In this document: piece after piece, positions 1 to 7,140 of the stretch
Layout of the letters: each line of letters begins with the position of its first letter
Position numbering within the stretch: position 1 is the stretch's first letter
NCBI GenBank assembly: GCA_003978455.1
Contig: QNZT01000037.1
Location: forward strand, 1-8,140
Direction of reading: 5' to 3'
Origin: Sulfurospirillum sp.
GTDB lineage: Bacteria; Campylobacterota; Campylobacteria; Campylobacterales; QNZT01
DNA: 8,140 bases
Notes under the pieces: model-generated
The model's database searches: none
Told to the model about the DNA's origin: nothing
What the model saw: the letters and a program-made list of their open reading frames with translations, nothing else
Translations under genes and position numbers: made by a program

Positions 1-1206
1 ATCGCGATCAAAGAGATCGAAGAGGAGCTGGACGAGCGGCTGAAGTTTTTCAAACAGGAGAACCGTCTCGTCGAGTATCAGCGTCTCAAACAGCGGGTCG
101 AGTTCGACCTGGAGATGCTCAATGCCACGGGCGCGTGCAAAGGGGTCGAAAACTACGCCAGACACCTGACCGGAAAAAAACCGGGCGAAACCCCCTACTC
201 CCTCTTCGACTATTTCGAGGCGATGGGTGAAGAGTATCTGGTGATCGTCGATGAGTCGCATGTCAGCCTGCCGCAGTTTCGGGGAATGTACGCGGGAGAC
301 CGCAGCCGCAAGGAGACGCTGGTGGAGTACGGCTTCCGCCTCCCCTCCGCACTGGACAACCGACCGCTGCGTTTCGAGGAGTATATCGACAAAGCGCCCA
401 ACTACCTCTTCGTCTCCGCCACGCCTGCACAGCTGGAACTCGACCTCTCCGGTTCCAATGTCGCGGAGCAGATCATCCGTCCGACCGGACTGCTCGATCC
501 GGAGATCGAGATCCTCGACAGTGACAATCAGGTCGAAAGACTTCATGACGAGATCAAAAAGACCATCGCCAAAAATGAACGGGTACTGGTCACGGTACTG
601 ACCAAAAAGATGGCAGAGGAGCTGAGCCGCTACTACATCGAACTGGGACTCAAGGTCAAATATATGCACTCCGAGATCGACACAATCGAACGCAACCAGA
701 TCATACGCGGACTGCGGCACGGGGAGTTTGATGTGCTGATCGGTATCAACCTGCTGCGTGAGGGGCTCGATCTGCCCGAAGTTTCACTCGTCGCGATCCT
801 CGATGCGGACAAAGAGGGCTTTTTGCGCAGTGAAACATCGCTCATACAGACGATGGGACGCGCGGCGAGAAACGCCAACGGGCGGGTACTGATGTTCGCC
901 AAAAAGATCACCCCCTCCATGCAGGCGGCGATCGACACCAAAAACTACCGCCGTGCCAGACAGATCGCCTACAACAAGGAGCACGGCATCACTCCGACAA
1001 CCGTCATCCGTCAGATGGACGAAAATCTCAGGGTCGAAGAGCACGCGGAGATCTATGAGAAGAGACGCAAAGAGAAGATCCCGCCGGCGGAGAAACAGAA
1101 GATCATCAAAGAGCTCAAAGCCAAGATGCTCAAAGCCGCCAAAGACCTGGAGTTTGAAGTAGCCGCCAAATATCGTGATGAGATTGAAAAAATAAAAAAA
1201 TTATGA
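1..1206 (+). CDS. uvrB: UvrABC system protein B, C-terminal part (5' end outside window)
   Basis: DNA damage recognition helicase of nucleotide excision repair: it is loaded by UvrA, verifies the lesion and recruits UvrC for incision. The frame is open from base 1, so the gene starts upstream. 401 residues are visible against about 660-670 in the family, so the Walker A motif and beta-hairpin are missing only because of the window edge. Visible in order: DESH box (fragment residues 84-87, bases 250-261), the VSATP helicase motif, the INLLREGLDLPE and DADKEGFLRS stretches, and TMGRAARN, the helicase VI arginine motif. The last ~36 residues form the UVR domain (LEFEVAAKYRDEIEKIKKL), the UvrC contact site. 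Codons are rich in G/C at third positions. The stop at 1204-1206 lies 35 bp before ppk1. Identification is very secure. Confidence 0.98.
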   Translation: MAIKEIEEELDERLKFFKQENRLVEYQRLKQRVEFDLEMLNATGACKGVENYARHLTGKKPGETPYSLFDYFEAMGEEYLVIVDESHVSLPQFRGMYAGDRSRKETLVEYGFRLPSALDNRPLRFEEYIDKAPNYLFVSATPAQLELDLSGSNVAEQIIRPTGLLDPEIEILDSDNQVERLHDEIKKTIAKNERVLVTVLTKKMAEELSRYYIELGLKVKYMHSEIDTIERNQIIRGLRHGEFDVLIGINLLREGLDLPEVSLVAILDADKEGFLRSETSLIQTMGRAARNANGRVLMFAKKITPSMQAAIDTKNYRRARQIAYNKEHGITPTTVIRQMDENLRVEEHAEIYEKRRKEKIPPAEKQKIIKELKAKMLKAAKDLEFEVAAKYRDEIEKIKKL

Positions 1207-1212
1207 TAGAAT
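1184..1212 (+). promoter_or_regulatory. Candidate sigma70 promoter for ppk1
   Basis: TTGAAA at 1184-1189 and TAGAAT at 1207-1212 are separated by exactly 17 bp, and each matches the consensus at 5 of 6 positions. The -35 box lies in the last codons of uvrB and the -10 box overlaps its end. Transcription would start near 1219, leaving a leader of about 22 nt before the ppk1 GTG. This suggests ppk1 can be expressed separately from uvrB. It is a sequence match only, in an AT-rich stretch. Confidence 0.4.
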
Positions 1213-1241
1213 AACATTAAACTTTACTTTTAAGGACAATA

Positions 1242-3335
1242 GTGTCTGATCTGAACGACAAATCACTCTATATCAACCGTGAACTTTCGTGGCTGAAATT
1301 TAACTCACGCGTGCTTTACCAGAGCACCAAAGAGGAGAAACCGCTACTCGAACGGCTGAAGTTCATGGCAATCTACTCCACCAATCTCGATGAGTTCTAC
1401 ATGATCCGCGTGGCGGGTCTCAAGCAACTCTACTCCGCGCGTTTTATCTCTTCCGGAGTCGATGAGATGACACCGCTGGAACAACTCGAAGAGATCCGCG
1501 CGTATCTGCATCATGAACAACATGATCTGGAGAAGAGTTACAGAGAAGTTACTAAGGCACTTGCCGGGGAAGGACTTTTCATACAGGAGTTTTCAGATTT
1601 GCCCAAAGATCTGAAAAGTTATGCCGGTGAATTTTTCTATGAGAACATCTTTCCCGTGATCATCCCTATCGCCGTGGATGCGACACACCCCTTCCCTCCC
1701 CTGAACAACCTCAGCCTCTCGCTCGCCATCAAGCTTCAGGACACTTCCTCCGGCGGAGAGATGAAGTTCGCCATGATCCGTATCCCCAGACTGCTACCGC
1801 GTTTTGTCCACCTCTCCAGAGGGATCTACATCACCATCGAGTCACTGGTACGCGAATATATCGAAGATATATTTCCGGGCTACGACGTTATCGCATCGAT
1901 GCTTTTTCGTGTCACCAGAAATGCAGATATCGTCATCGAAGAGGAGGAAGCGGATGACTTCATGGAGATTCTGCAACAGGGTTTGCGACTGCGCCGCAAA
2001 GGTGCCTTTGTACGTCTGGAAGTCGAAAAAGGTTATGACGAAGAGTTGCTGGAGTTTCTGAACAGTTATCTGAAAATCAATCCCAAGGATATGTACGAAT
2101 ACCAGATCCCGCTCAATCTCGGAGCACTTTGGGATATCGTCGTGGACAAAGAGTTCTCCCATCTGAGTGAACCGCAGCATGTACCCAAACTGTTGCCGCC
2201 GTTTGATCAAAATGAGTCGATCTTCAAGATCATCGACCGCGAAGATGCGATGATCCTCCAGCCTTATGAGAGTTTCGAACCGGTGGTGCGTTTCATCCAG
2301 GATGCCGCAAAAGATCCAAAAGTACTCTCTATCCGTATGACACTCTACCGTGTCGGGAAGAATTCACCGATCGTACAGGCGCTGATCGACGCCGCCAACA
2401 ACGGCAAGCAAGTCACCGCTATGGTCGAACTCAAAGCACGTTTCGACGAGGAGAACAACCTGATCTGGGCAAAAGCACTCGAAGATGCGGGTGCGCATGT
2501 CATCTACGGTATCCCCGGTTTCAAAGTTCATGCAAAGATCGCACAGGTGATCCGAAAATCAAACGACAAACTCAAAATCTACCTCCATCTCTCTACCGGA
2601 AACTACAACGAAGCAACGGCAAAAATCTATACCGATGTCAGCTACTTCACCTCCAGAGATGAGTTTCGGGCCGATTCGATCACCTTTTTCCATATCTTGA
2701 CAGGCTTTTCCAAAAACAAAAAACTCAACAACCTAAAAATGTCTCCGATGCAGATGAAAGAGAGCCTGCTGGAGATGATCAAAACAGAACGCTCCTATAA
2801 AAGCAAAGGGCGTATCATCGCGAAGATGAACTCACTGGTCGATTCGGATGTTATCAAAGCCCTCTACAAGGCAAGTATGGAGGGTGTCCAGATCGATCTG
2901 ATCGTACGCGGTATCTGCTGCCTGCGTCCGGGGATCGAAGGTATCAGTGAAAATATCCGGGTGATTTCCATCGTCGGGAAATATCTCGAACACTCCAGAA
3001 TCTTCTATTTTAAACATAGCAGCCCGTCCATATATATATCGAGTGCGGACTGGATGCCGAGAAATCTGGAAAAACGGTTTGAGCTGATGACCCCGATCTA
3101 TGAAGAGGCACTGGCGATCAAACTGCTCGATCTTCTCAACCTCCAGCTCAACGACAACGTACTTGCATGGGAACTTCATGCAAACGGTGAGTATATCCTG
3201 CGCCACCCGCCGGAAGATACCAAACCGATCAACTCCCAGATATTTCTGGAAAACTATGTCAACAGACTCTACAAAGCGACCAAAAAAAGTACCGCGACCA
3301 ATACCAGACCAAAAAAGAAAAAGATTTTCAAATGA
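1242..3335 (+). CDS. ppk1: Polyphosphate kinase 1
   Basis: Makes inorganic polyphosphate from the gamma phosphate of ATP, reversibly, via a phosphohistidine intermediate. The 697-residue length is normal for PPK1. The order is an N-terminal helical domain (from INRELSWLKFN, residues 11-21), a head domain, then two phospholipase-D-like C domains. H430 in GFKVHAKI matches the autophosphorylated histidine (E. coli H435), and H584 in LEHSRIF matches the second active-site histidine. STGNYNEATAKIYTD (451-465) and SADWMPRNLEKRFELMTPI (601-619) are family signatures. The tail is very basic (RPKKKKIFK). The start is GTG at 1242: AAGGA at 1232-1236 lies 5 nt upstream, and the first internal ATG would cut off 42 conserved residues. 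The stop overlaps the next gene as ATGA, pointing to translational coupling. Very secure. Confidence 0.97.
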   Translation: MSDLNDKSLYINRELSWLKFNSRVLYQSTKEEKPLLERLKFMAIYSTNLDEFYMIRVAGLKQLYSARFISSGVDEMTPLEQLEEIRAYLHHEQHDLEKSYREVTKALAGEGLFIQEFSDLPKDLKSYAGEFFYENIFPVIIPIAVDATHPFPPLNNLSLSLAIKLQDTSSGGEMKFAMIRIPRLLPRFVHLSRGIYITIESLVREYIEDIFPGYDVIASMLFRVTRNADIVIEEEEADDFMEILQQGLRLRRKGAFVRLEVEKGYDEELLEFLNSYLKINPKDMYEYQIPLNLGALWDIVVDKEFSHLSEPQHVPKLLPPFDQNESIFKIIDREDAMILQPYESFEPVVRFIQDAAKDPKVLSIRMTLYRVGKNSPIVQALIDAANNGKQVTAMVELKARFDEENNLIWAKALEDAGAHVIYGIPGFKVHAKIAQVIRKSNDKLKIYLHLSTGNYNEATAKIYTDVSYFTSRDEFRADSITFFHILTGFSKNKKLNNLKMSPMQMKESLLEMIKTERSYKSKGRIIAKMNSLVDSDVIKALYKASMEGVQIDLIVRGICCLRPGIEGISENIRVISIVGKYLEHSRIFYFKHSSPSIYISSADWMPRNLEKRFELMTPIYEEALAIKLLDLLNLQLNDNVLAWELHANGEYILRHPPEDTKPINSQIFLENYVNRLYKATKKSTATNTRPKKKKIFK

Positions 3336-3856
3336 TCTATCCATATAAAGATACAACACCTGTTATCGGTAAAAACTGTTTCATCGCACAGAGTGCGGAT
3401 GTTATCGGCGAAGTGACGATGGGAGATGAGTGCTCCGTCTGGTTCGGCTGTGTCGTACGCGGTGATGTACACTATATCCGTATCGGAAACCGCGTCAATA
3501 TACAGGATTTGTCTATGATTCATGTCACCCACTGGAAAAATCCGGACAAAAGTGACGGCAATCCGACGATTATCGAGGATGATGTTACGATTGGACACAG
3601 GGTGATGCTGCATGGATGTACGATAAAAAAAGCTTCTCTGATCGGTATGAGTGCTACCATACTTGACGGTGCCATCATAGGAGAAGAGTCGATTGTCGGA
3701 GCGGGATCGCTTGTAACCAAAAACAAAGTATTCCCTCCCAGAAGCCTTATCATGGGCTCTCCGGCAAAAGTAGTCAGAGAACTTCATGAAGAAGAGATTG
3801 CAGAGCTTTACAATTCTGCAAAGAGATATGTGCAGTTCAAAAACACATATCTATAA
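3332..3856 (+). CDS. Gamma-carbonic-anhydrase-family hexapeptide protein (YrdA/CamH-like)
   Basis: Left-handed beta-helix protein of 174 residues, the usual size for the YrdA/PaaY group of gamma carbonic anhydrases, which form trimers with metal sites between subunits. The three zinc-ligand histidines can be placed as H64 (in MIHVTH), H89 and H94 (in IGHRVMLHGC). VVRGD (41-45) and NIQD (56-59) supply the conserved Arg, Asp and Gln near the metal. Hexapeptide turns run through residues 10-145 and a helical tail closes the barrel. The acidic loop that carries proton-shuttle glutamates in archaeal Cam is absent, as in the CamH/YrdA group, so CO2 hydration activity is possible but not shown by sequence. 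There is no clear Shine-Dalgarno; the ATG at 3332 overlaps the ppk1 stop, so translation is probably coupled. The family call is firm, the substrate is not. Confidence 0.9.
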   Translation: MIYPYKDTTPVIGKNCFIAQSADVIGEVTMGDECSVWFGCVVRGDVHYIRIGNRVNIQDLSMIHVTHWKNPDKSDGNPTIIEDDVTIGHRVMLHGCTIKKASLIGMSATILDGAIIGEESIVGAGSLVTKNKVFPPRSLIMGSPAKVVRELHEEEIAELYNSAKRYVQFKNTYL

Positions 3857-3917
3857 TGATCGGTTATTCTTATCATAATATAACGTTCATAAATACAGTA
3901 AAAGATTTCTGCACTAA

Positions 3918-3946
3918 TATAATTTTAAAGAAACTTATCCTATAAT
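3918..3946 (+). promoter_or_regulatory. Candidate promoter region for the SQR gene (two TATAAT boxes)
   Basis: The 124-bp gap between 3857 and 3980 is very AT-rich and holds two perfect TATAAT hexamers, at 3918-3923 and 3941-3946, with no good TTGACA-like box at 16-18 bp from either. Weak -35 boxes behind a strong -10 are typical of vegetative promoters in Campylobacterota. The box at 3941 would start transcription about 28 bp before the ATG at 3981. The ribosome binding site AAAGGAGAG (3969-3977) follows. Nothing else, including a terminator for the upstream genes, is visible in this gap. Confidence 0.45.
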
Positions 3947-3980
3947 TATTAGATGAATTTATATTAATAAAGGAGAGAAT

Positions 3981-5438
3981 ATGGCAAAAGTCGTAGTTAT
4001 GGGTGCTGGTGTTTCCGGGCATACAGCTATAACATTTTTAAAGAAGTGGCTTGGAGACGAGCATGAGGTCATCGCAGTAACACCAAACAGTAAATGGAAC
4101 TGGATTCCATCCAATATCTGGGTAGGTGTCGGTCAGATGACCAAAAAGGATGTAACCTTTGATCTTGCGCCGGTCTATGCAAAAGCAGGAATCGATTACA
4201 GACAAGCAAAAGCTGTATCTATTCACCCTGAGGGAGGAAAAGATTCCGATCAGCCATATATTACTATAGAGTATACAGATCCTTCCAAACAGGGTCAAAC
4301 AGAAGAAGTTGCATATGACTATCTGATCAATGCGACAGGACCGAAACTGAACTTCGGTGCTACTGAGGGTCTTGGACCTGACGGCGGGCACACTGTTTCC
4401 GTATGTACTGCAGACCACGCAACACACGCGGCAGAAGAGCTTCACAAGCTAATGGATCGTATGCGTAAAGGTGAACACGTAAAGATTCTTATCGGTACCG
4501 GTCACGGTATGTGTACATGTCAGGGTGCGGCATTTGAGTATATCTTCAACATCGAACATGAACTCAGACAAGCAGGTCTCAGAGACAAAGCGACGATTAC
4601 ATGGATTTCCAACGAGTCATTCCTCGGTGACTTCGGTATCGGTGGTTTGCATATCAAACGTGGTGGTTACGCGGCTTCCAGTAAACTCTTTGCAGAGTCT
4701 CTCTTCGCGGAAAGAGATGTCAACTGGATCATCGGTGCGCACGTCAGTAAAGTAGAAGCGGGTAAAGCACACTATGAACTGCTTGACGGTGAAACAGATG
4801 TAGAAGAGTTTGACTTCTCTATGCTGATTCCTCCTTTTGCGGGTGTGGGTCTCAAAGCGTACGGAAAAGACGGGTCAGATATCACTGATAAACTCTTTGC
4901 ACCGAACGGTCTGATGAAAGTTGATGCCGACTATACACCAAAACCTTACGAAGAGTGGAAAGCAGCTGACTGGCCAAGAACATATCAGACTCCTGCATAC
5001 AAAAACATCTTTGCAACAGGTATCGCATTTGCACCACCGCATCTGATTTCCAAACCTATGAAGTCACCAAACGGAACACCGATCAATCCGACACCTCCGA
5101 GAACAGGTATGCCTTCAGGTATCATCGGTAAAACAGTTGCGCAGACTATCGTCGATATGATTAACGGTGCTTCAGAGCCTACACACCACGCTTCTATGGC
5201 AGAGATGGGTGCTGCATGTGTTGCTTCTACAGGTAAAGGTCTCTTTAACGGTACTGCAGCTGCACTGACCGTCTATCCTGTCGTTCCGGATTTTGAAAAA
5301 TTCCCGGGTCTTGGACGTGATCTCGAGTATACATTCGGTGAAATCGGTCTGGCAGGACACTGGATCAAGCATATCCTCCACCATATGTTCCTGTGGAAAG
5401 CACAGCTTAAACCAGGTTGGGCACTGATCCCTGAATAA
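3981..5438 (+). CDS. sqr: Sulfide:quinone oxidoreductase family flavoprotein
   Basis: FAD-dependent, probably membrane-bound enzyme that would oxidise sulfide to sulfur/polysulfide and reduce quinone. The 485 residues include the N-terminal FAD Rossmann motif (VVMGAGVSG, 5-13), NWIPSNIWVGVG (40-51), a second FAD contact at NIFATGIAFAPP (342-353), and a C-terminal part (about 450-485) with amphipathic helices suited to monotopic membrane binding. There is no signal peptide. C142 (SVCTADHA) and C180 (CTCQGAAFEY) align by eye with the first two redox cysteines of SQR. The third usually sits just before a conserved A-(D/E)-M-G; here that position is S405 (SMAEMG), and C413 lies 8 residues later. 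It may be one of the divergent SQR types (III to VI), and I cannot settle which. An unrelated substrate is possible. The ribosome binding site is strong and third codon positions are richer in A/T than in uvrB. Followed by a small-protein gene on the same strand. Confidence 0.85.
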   Translation: MAKVVVMGAGVSGHTAITFLKKWLGDEHEVIAVTPNSKWNWIPSNIWVGVGQMTKKDVTFDLAPVYAKAGIDYRQAKAVSIHPEGGKDSDQPYITIEYTDPSKQGQTEEVAYDYLINATGPKLNFGATEGLGPDGGHTVSVCTADHATHAAEELHKLMDRMRKGEHVKILIGTGHGMCTCQGAAFEYIFNIEHELRQAGLRDKATITWISNESFLGDFGIGGLHIKRGGYAASSKLFAESLFAERDVNWIIGAHVSKVEAGKAHYELLDGETDVEEFDFSMLIPPFAGVGLKAYGKDGSDITDKLFAPNGLMKVDADYTPKPYEEWKAADWPRTYQTPAYKNIFATGIAFAPPHLISKPMKSPNGTPINPTPPRTGMPSGIIGKTVAQTIVDMINGASEPTHHASMAEMGAACVASTGKGLFNGTAAALTVYPVVPDFEKFPGLGRDLEYTFGEIGLAGHWIKHILHHMFLWKAQLKPGWALIPE

Positions 5439-5447
5439 AATCGACAA

Positions 5448-5471
5448 GATACAGGGATTTTTCCCTGTATC
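5448..5471. repeat. Perfect 10-bp inverted repeat between the SQR gene and the small ORF
   Basis: GATACAGGGA (5448-5457) and TCCCTGTATC (5462-5471) are exact inverted copies around a TTTT loop, starting 10 bp after the SQR stop. No T-run follows on the plus strand, so it does not look like a standard intrinsic terminator. A partial read-through, mRNA-processing or mRNA-stabilising hairpin that sets the ratio of the two products fits better. This role is inferred. Confidence 0.6.
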
Positions 5472-5515
5472 AGTGTAAATCAAAAAATAGATAAAAAAAT
5501 AAAGGAGTTATCAAA

Positions 5516-5695
5516 ATGGCAGAAAGCAAACATACAGAACATGTACACCATATCAATCCCTACTCACCTGAGTTTGAGACGATGGTACCGACAGGTGTCG
5601 TAAAATTTTTCAGAACTTGTGTGATCTGGCAATTTATCAGATTTATTATGATCAACATCAAAATGTTGATTGTTGTGCGCAAAAGTCACCACTAA
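5516..5695 (+). CDS. Small His-rich, putative membrane-associated protein (59 aa) downstream of SQR
   Basis: I do not recognise a named family. The ATG at 5516 is preceded by AAAGGAG (5501-5507) with 8 nt spacing, as strong a ribosome binding site as that of the SQR gene, and the frame ends in TAA. Residues 1-12 (MAESKHTEHVHH) are polar and carry four histidines. NPYSPEFETMVPTGVVKFF (14-32) follows. Residues 34-55 are strongly hydrophobic (TCVIWQFIRFIMINIKMLIV) but interrupted by R42 and K49, and the protein ends RKSHH. R33, R42, K49 and R56 recur at about 7-residue spacing, so they would line one face of a helix. This fits a surface-bound amphipathic helix better than a plain transmembrane span. 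It probably shares a transcript with the SQR gene (77-bp gap holding a hairpin), so a partner or membrane-anchoring role for that enzyme is a reasonable but unproven guess. Confidence 0.75.
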   Translation: MAESKHTEHVHHINPYSPEFETMVPTGVVKFFRTCVIWQFIRFIMINIKMLIVVRKSHH

Positions 5696-5697
5696 GC

Positions 5698-5745
5698 AAA
5701 AAAGGGGAGCAGAGAGAACAGATCTCTTCGCTCCTTATCTCCCCT
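5698..5745. terminator. Hairpin terminator between convergent genes, best on the minus strand
   Basis: AGGGGAG (5703-5709) pairs with CTCCCCT (5739-5745). An inner helix, GAGCAGAGA (5707-5715) with TCTCT (5723-5727) and GCTC (5730-5733), can form instead. Read on the minus strand, the outer stem is followed directly by six T (the A-run at 5698-5703), a classical intrinsic terminator for the rpe-trpF-dnaQ operon. On the plus strand the T-run (from 5757) begins about 11 nt after the stem, so termination of the small-protein transcript there is likely weaker. Confidence 0.65.
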
Positions 5746-5749
5746 CTAT

Positions 5750-6556
5750 TTAACTTATTTTTTTCTCTTCCGTTTTTGTTTTAGCTTTCTTCTTCTTTCT
5801 TGTACCTGCTCTCGGCGCATGTTTTGAAAAAGCGATCAAGTCCTCAGTTGTTTTAACATGTTCGGGGATATTCCTGAAACAGGCATCAAGCACTTTGGCG
5901 GCACTCAACGCATCGGCATAAGCTCTGTGGTGTTCACCGGTATCGATCTCGAGAAAATCCCGCAAATGTGCCAATCCATGCTTCTCTGTATCGATCGTTT
6001 TCCTTGCCAGGTCCACTGTGCAAAGTTTTCGATTTAGCAACTCTTCCAACCCCACCGTCTTGAGTGAAGTAGATATAAAGTTATAATCAAATTTGACATT
6101 ATGCGCGACAAACACATTATCTGCTAAAAAAAGCTTAAAATCATGAAGCACTTTTTTCAATGAGGGCGCATTGGCAAGATCACTCTGTTCGATATTGGTT
6201 AAACGTACAATCGCCTGCGGAATATAGTCAGCATAGACATACGTTTCAAATCTATCAACAATTTCACCGTTTTTGTATTTGATCGCACCCAGTTCTATAA
6301 TCTGGTTTTTGACAGGACTGTTACCGTTGGTTTCTATATCGACAATACAATAGGTTTCATCTTTGTATGAATTCTGTTGTGTACGAAGAAAGACTTTTTC
6401 GCCATCTTCACATACTGGAAGACCGTAAAAGTTGAGTGTATCGATGTCGAGATCAAGATCAAAGTTCTTTTTCAGACGGTTCATACAACCGTAAAATTCA
6501 TCTTTAGGCACAGCGCCCAGTTGAAGTTTGTTCACAAGATTGTCAAATTTTTCCAT
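5750..6556 (-). CDS. dnaQ: DEDDh 3'-5' exonuclease, DNA polymerase III epsilon-like
   Basis: Probable proofreading exonuclease of DNA polymerase III, or a related DnaQ-family nuclease. The 268 residues carry all three exonuclease motifs: Exo I IVDIET (D73, E75), Exo II HNVKFD (D157) and Exo III HRAYAD (H210, D215), so the two-metal site is complete and of the DEDDh type. About 65 residues precede the nuclease domain. The tail is lysine-rich (RKKKKAKTKTEEKK, 253-266) in place of a recognisable polymerase-alpha-binding tail, so assignment as the true epsilon subunit rests partly on context: rpe next to dnaQ is an arrangement I recall from Helicobacter pylori and Campylobacter jejuni. The ATG overlaps the end of trpF by 14 nt and has no clear Shine-Dalgarno, which suggests coupled translation. 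Last gene of the operon. Confidence 0.88.
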   Translation of the reverse strand: MEKFDNLVNKLQLGAVPKDEFYGCMNRLKKNFDLDLDIDTLNFYGLPVCEDGEKVFLRTQQNSYKDETYCIVDIETNGNSPVKNQIIELGAIKYKNGEIVDRFETYVYADYIPQAIVRLTNIEQSDLANAPSLKKVLHDFKLFLADNVFVAHNVKFDYNFISTSLKTVGLEELLNRKLCTVDLARKTIDTEKHGLAHLRDFLEIDTGEHHRAYADALSAAKVLDACFRNIPEHVKTTEDLIAFSKHAPRAGTRKKKKAKTKTEEKKIS

Positions 6557-7139
6557 TTTTCACAGCTTTAATAAAATTTTGCATCTTCATTTTATCTTTT
6601 TTTCCTTTTTTCTTCTCTACACCGCTGCTTAAATCCAGGGCATAAAAGGGTAAATCGACGATTTCATAAAGATTTTCACTATTTAGCCCGCCGGCAAGGA
6701 TGATTTTGGAACAATCCACACCCGTAAACCAGGTCGGATCGATACGTTTCCCCTCTCCGCCGTAACCCTCGACAAAAGCATCGACGATCCTATACTCCTC
6801 TTCATGAAGACGTAAATCCTCAGCTTTTTTTGCGCGTACTACTTTGAGATGCTTTACCTCAAGTGCATCGTAAAAACGATCCGGTGCATCGAAATGGATC
6901 TGCGCCAGCCCCATCTTCGCCTGACGGCAGACAGCATTGACTTCAGAAGCCGGCACATTGACAAAGAGCCCCACCCTCTCCACAAACGGCGGCATTGCAG
7001 CAGCAATCTCAGCAGCTTTTTCCGGGGTGATAAAACGGGGAGATTTCTCATAAAAGACAAAACCGAGTGCATCGGCACCCGCTTCTACTGCATCGAGTGC
7101 ATCCTGAAGATTGGTGATACCGCAGATTTTTACACGCAT
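6543..7139 (-). CDS. trpF: Phosphoribosylanthranilate isomerase
   Basis: Catalyses the Amadori rearrangement of phosphoribosylanthranilate to CdRP, the third step from chorismate to tryptophan, in the cytoplasm. The 198 residues fit a monofunctional TrpF (beta/alpha)8 barrel. KICGIT (4-9) carries the catalytic cysteine C6. D120 in RIVDAF is the expected general acid, followed by the GYGGEGKRID loop (125-134). The phosphate-binding loops ILAGGLNSENL (147-157) and DLSSGVE (169-175) are intact. The usual QLHG is replaced by QIHF (80-83), a mild departure. The ATG lies 1 nt after the rpe stop and the 3' end overlaps dnaQ by 14 nt, so it is buried in an operon without other trp genes in view. Firm call. 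Confidence 0.95.
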   Translation of the reverse strand: MRVKICGITNLQDALDAVEAGADALGFVFYEKSPRFITPEKAAEIAAAMPPFVERVGLFVNVPASEVNAVCRQAKMGLAQIHFDAPDRFYDALEVKHLKVVRAKKAEDLRLHEEEYRIVDAFVEGYGGEGKRIDPTWFTGVDCSKIILAGGLNSENLYEIVDLPFYALDLSSGVEKKKGKKDKMKMQNFIKAVKNGKI

Positions 7140-7140
7140 C

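Noticed and set aside
251..601. Plus-strand alternative frame inside uvrB
   Set aside because: Serine/arginine-heavy translation typical of an out-of-frame read of a GC-rich gene.
1842..2210. Minus-strand open frame inside ppk1, with similar antisense frames inside uvrB and the SQR gene
   Set aside because: These are shadows of strongly supported genes; the translations look non-native and overlap conserved catalytic regions.
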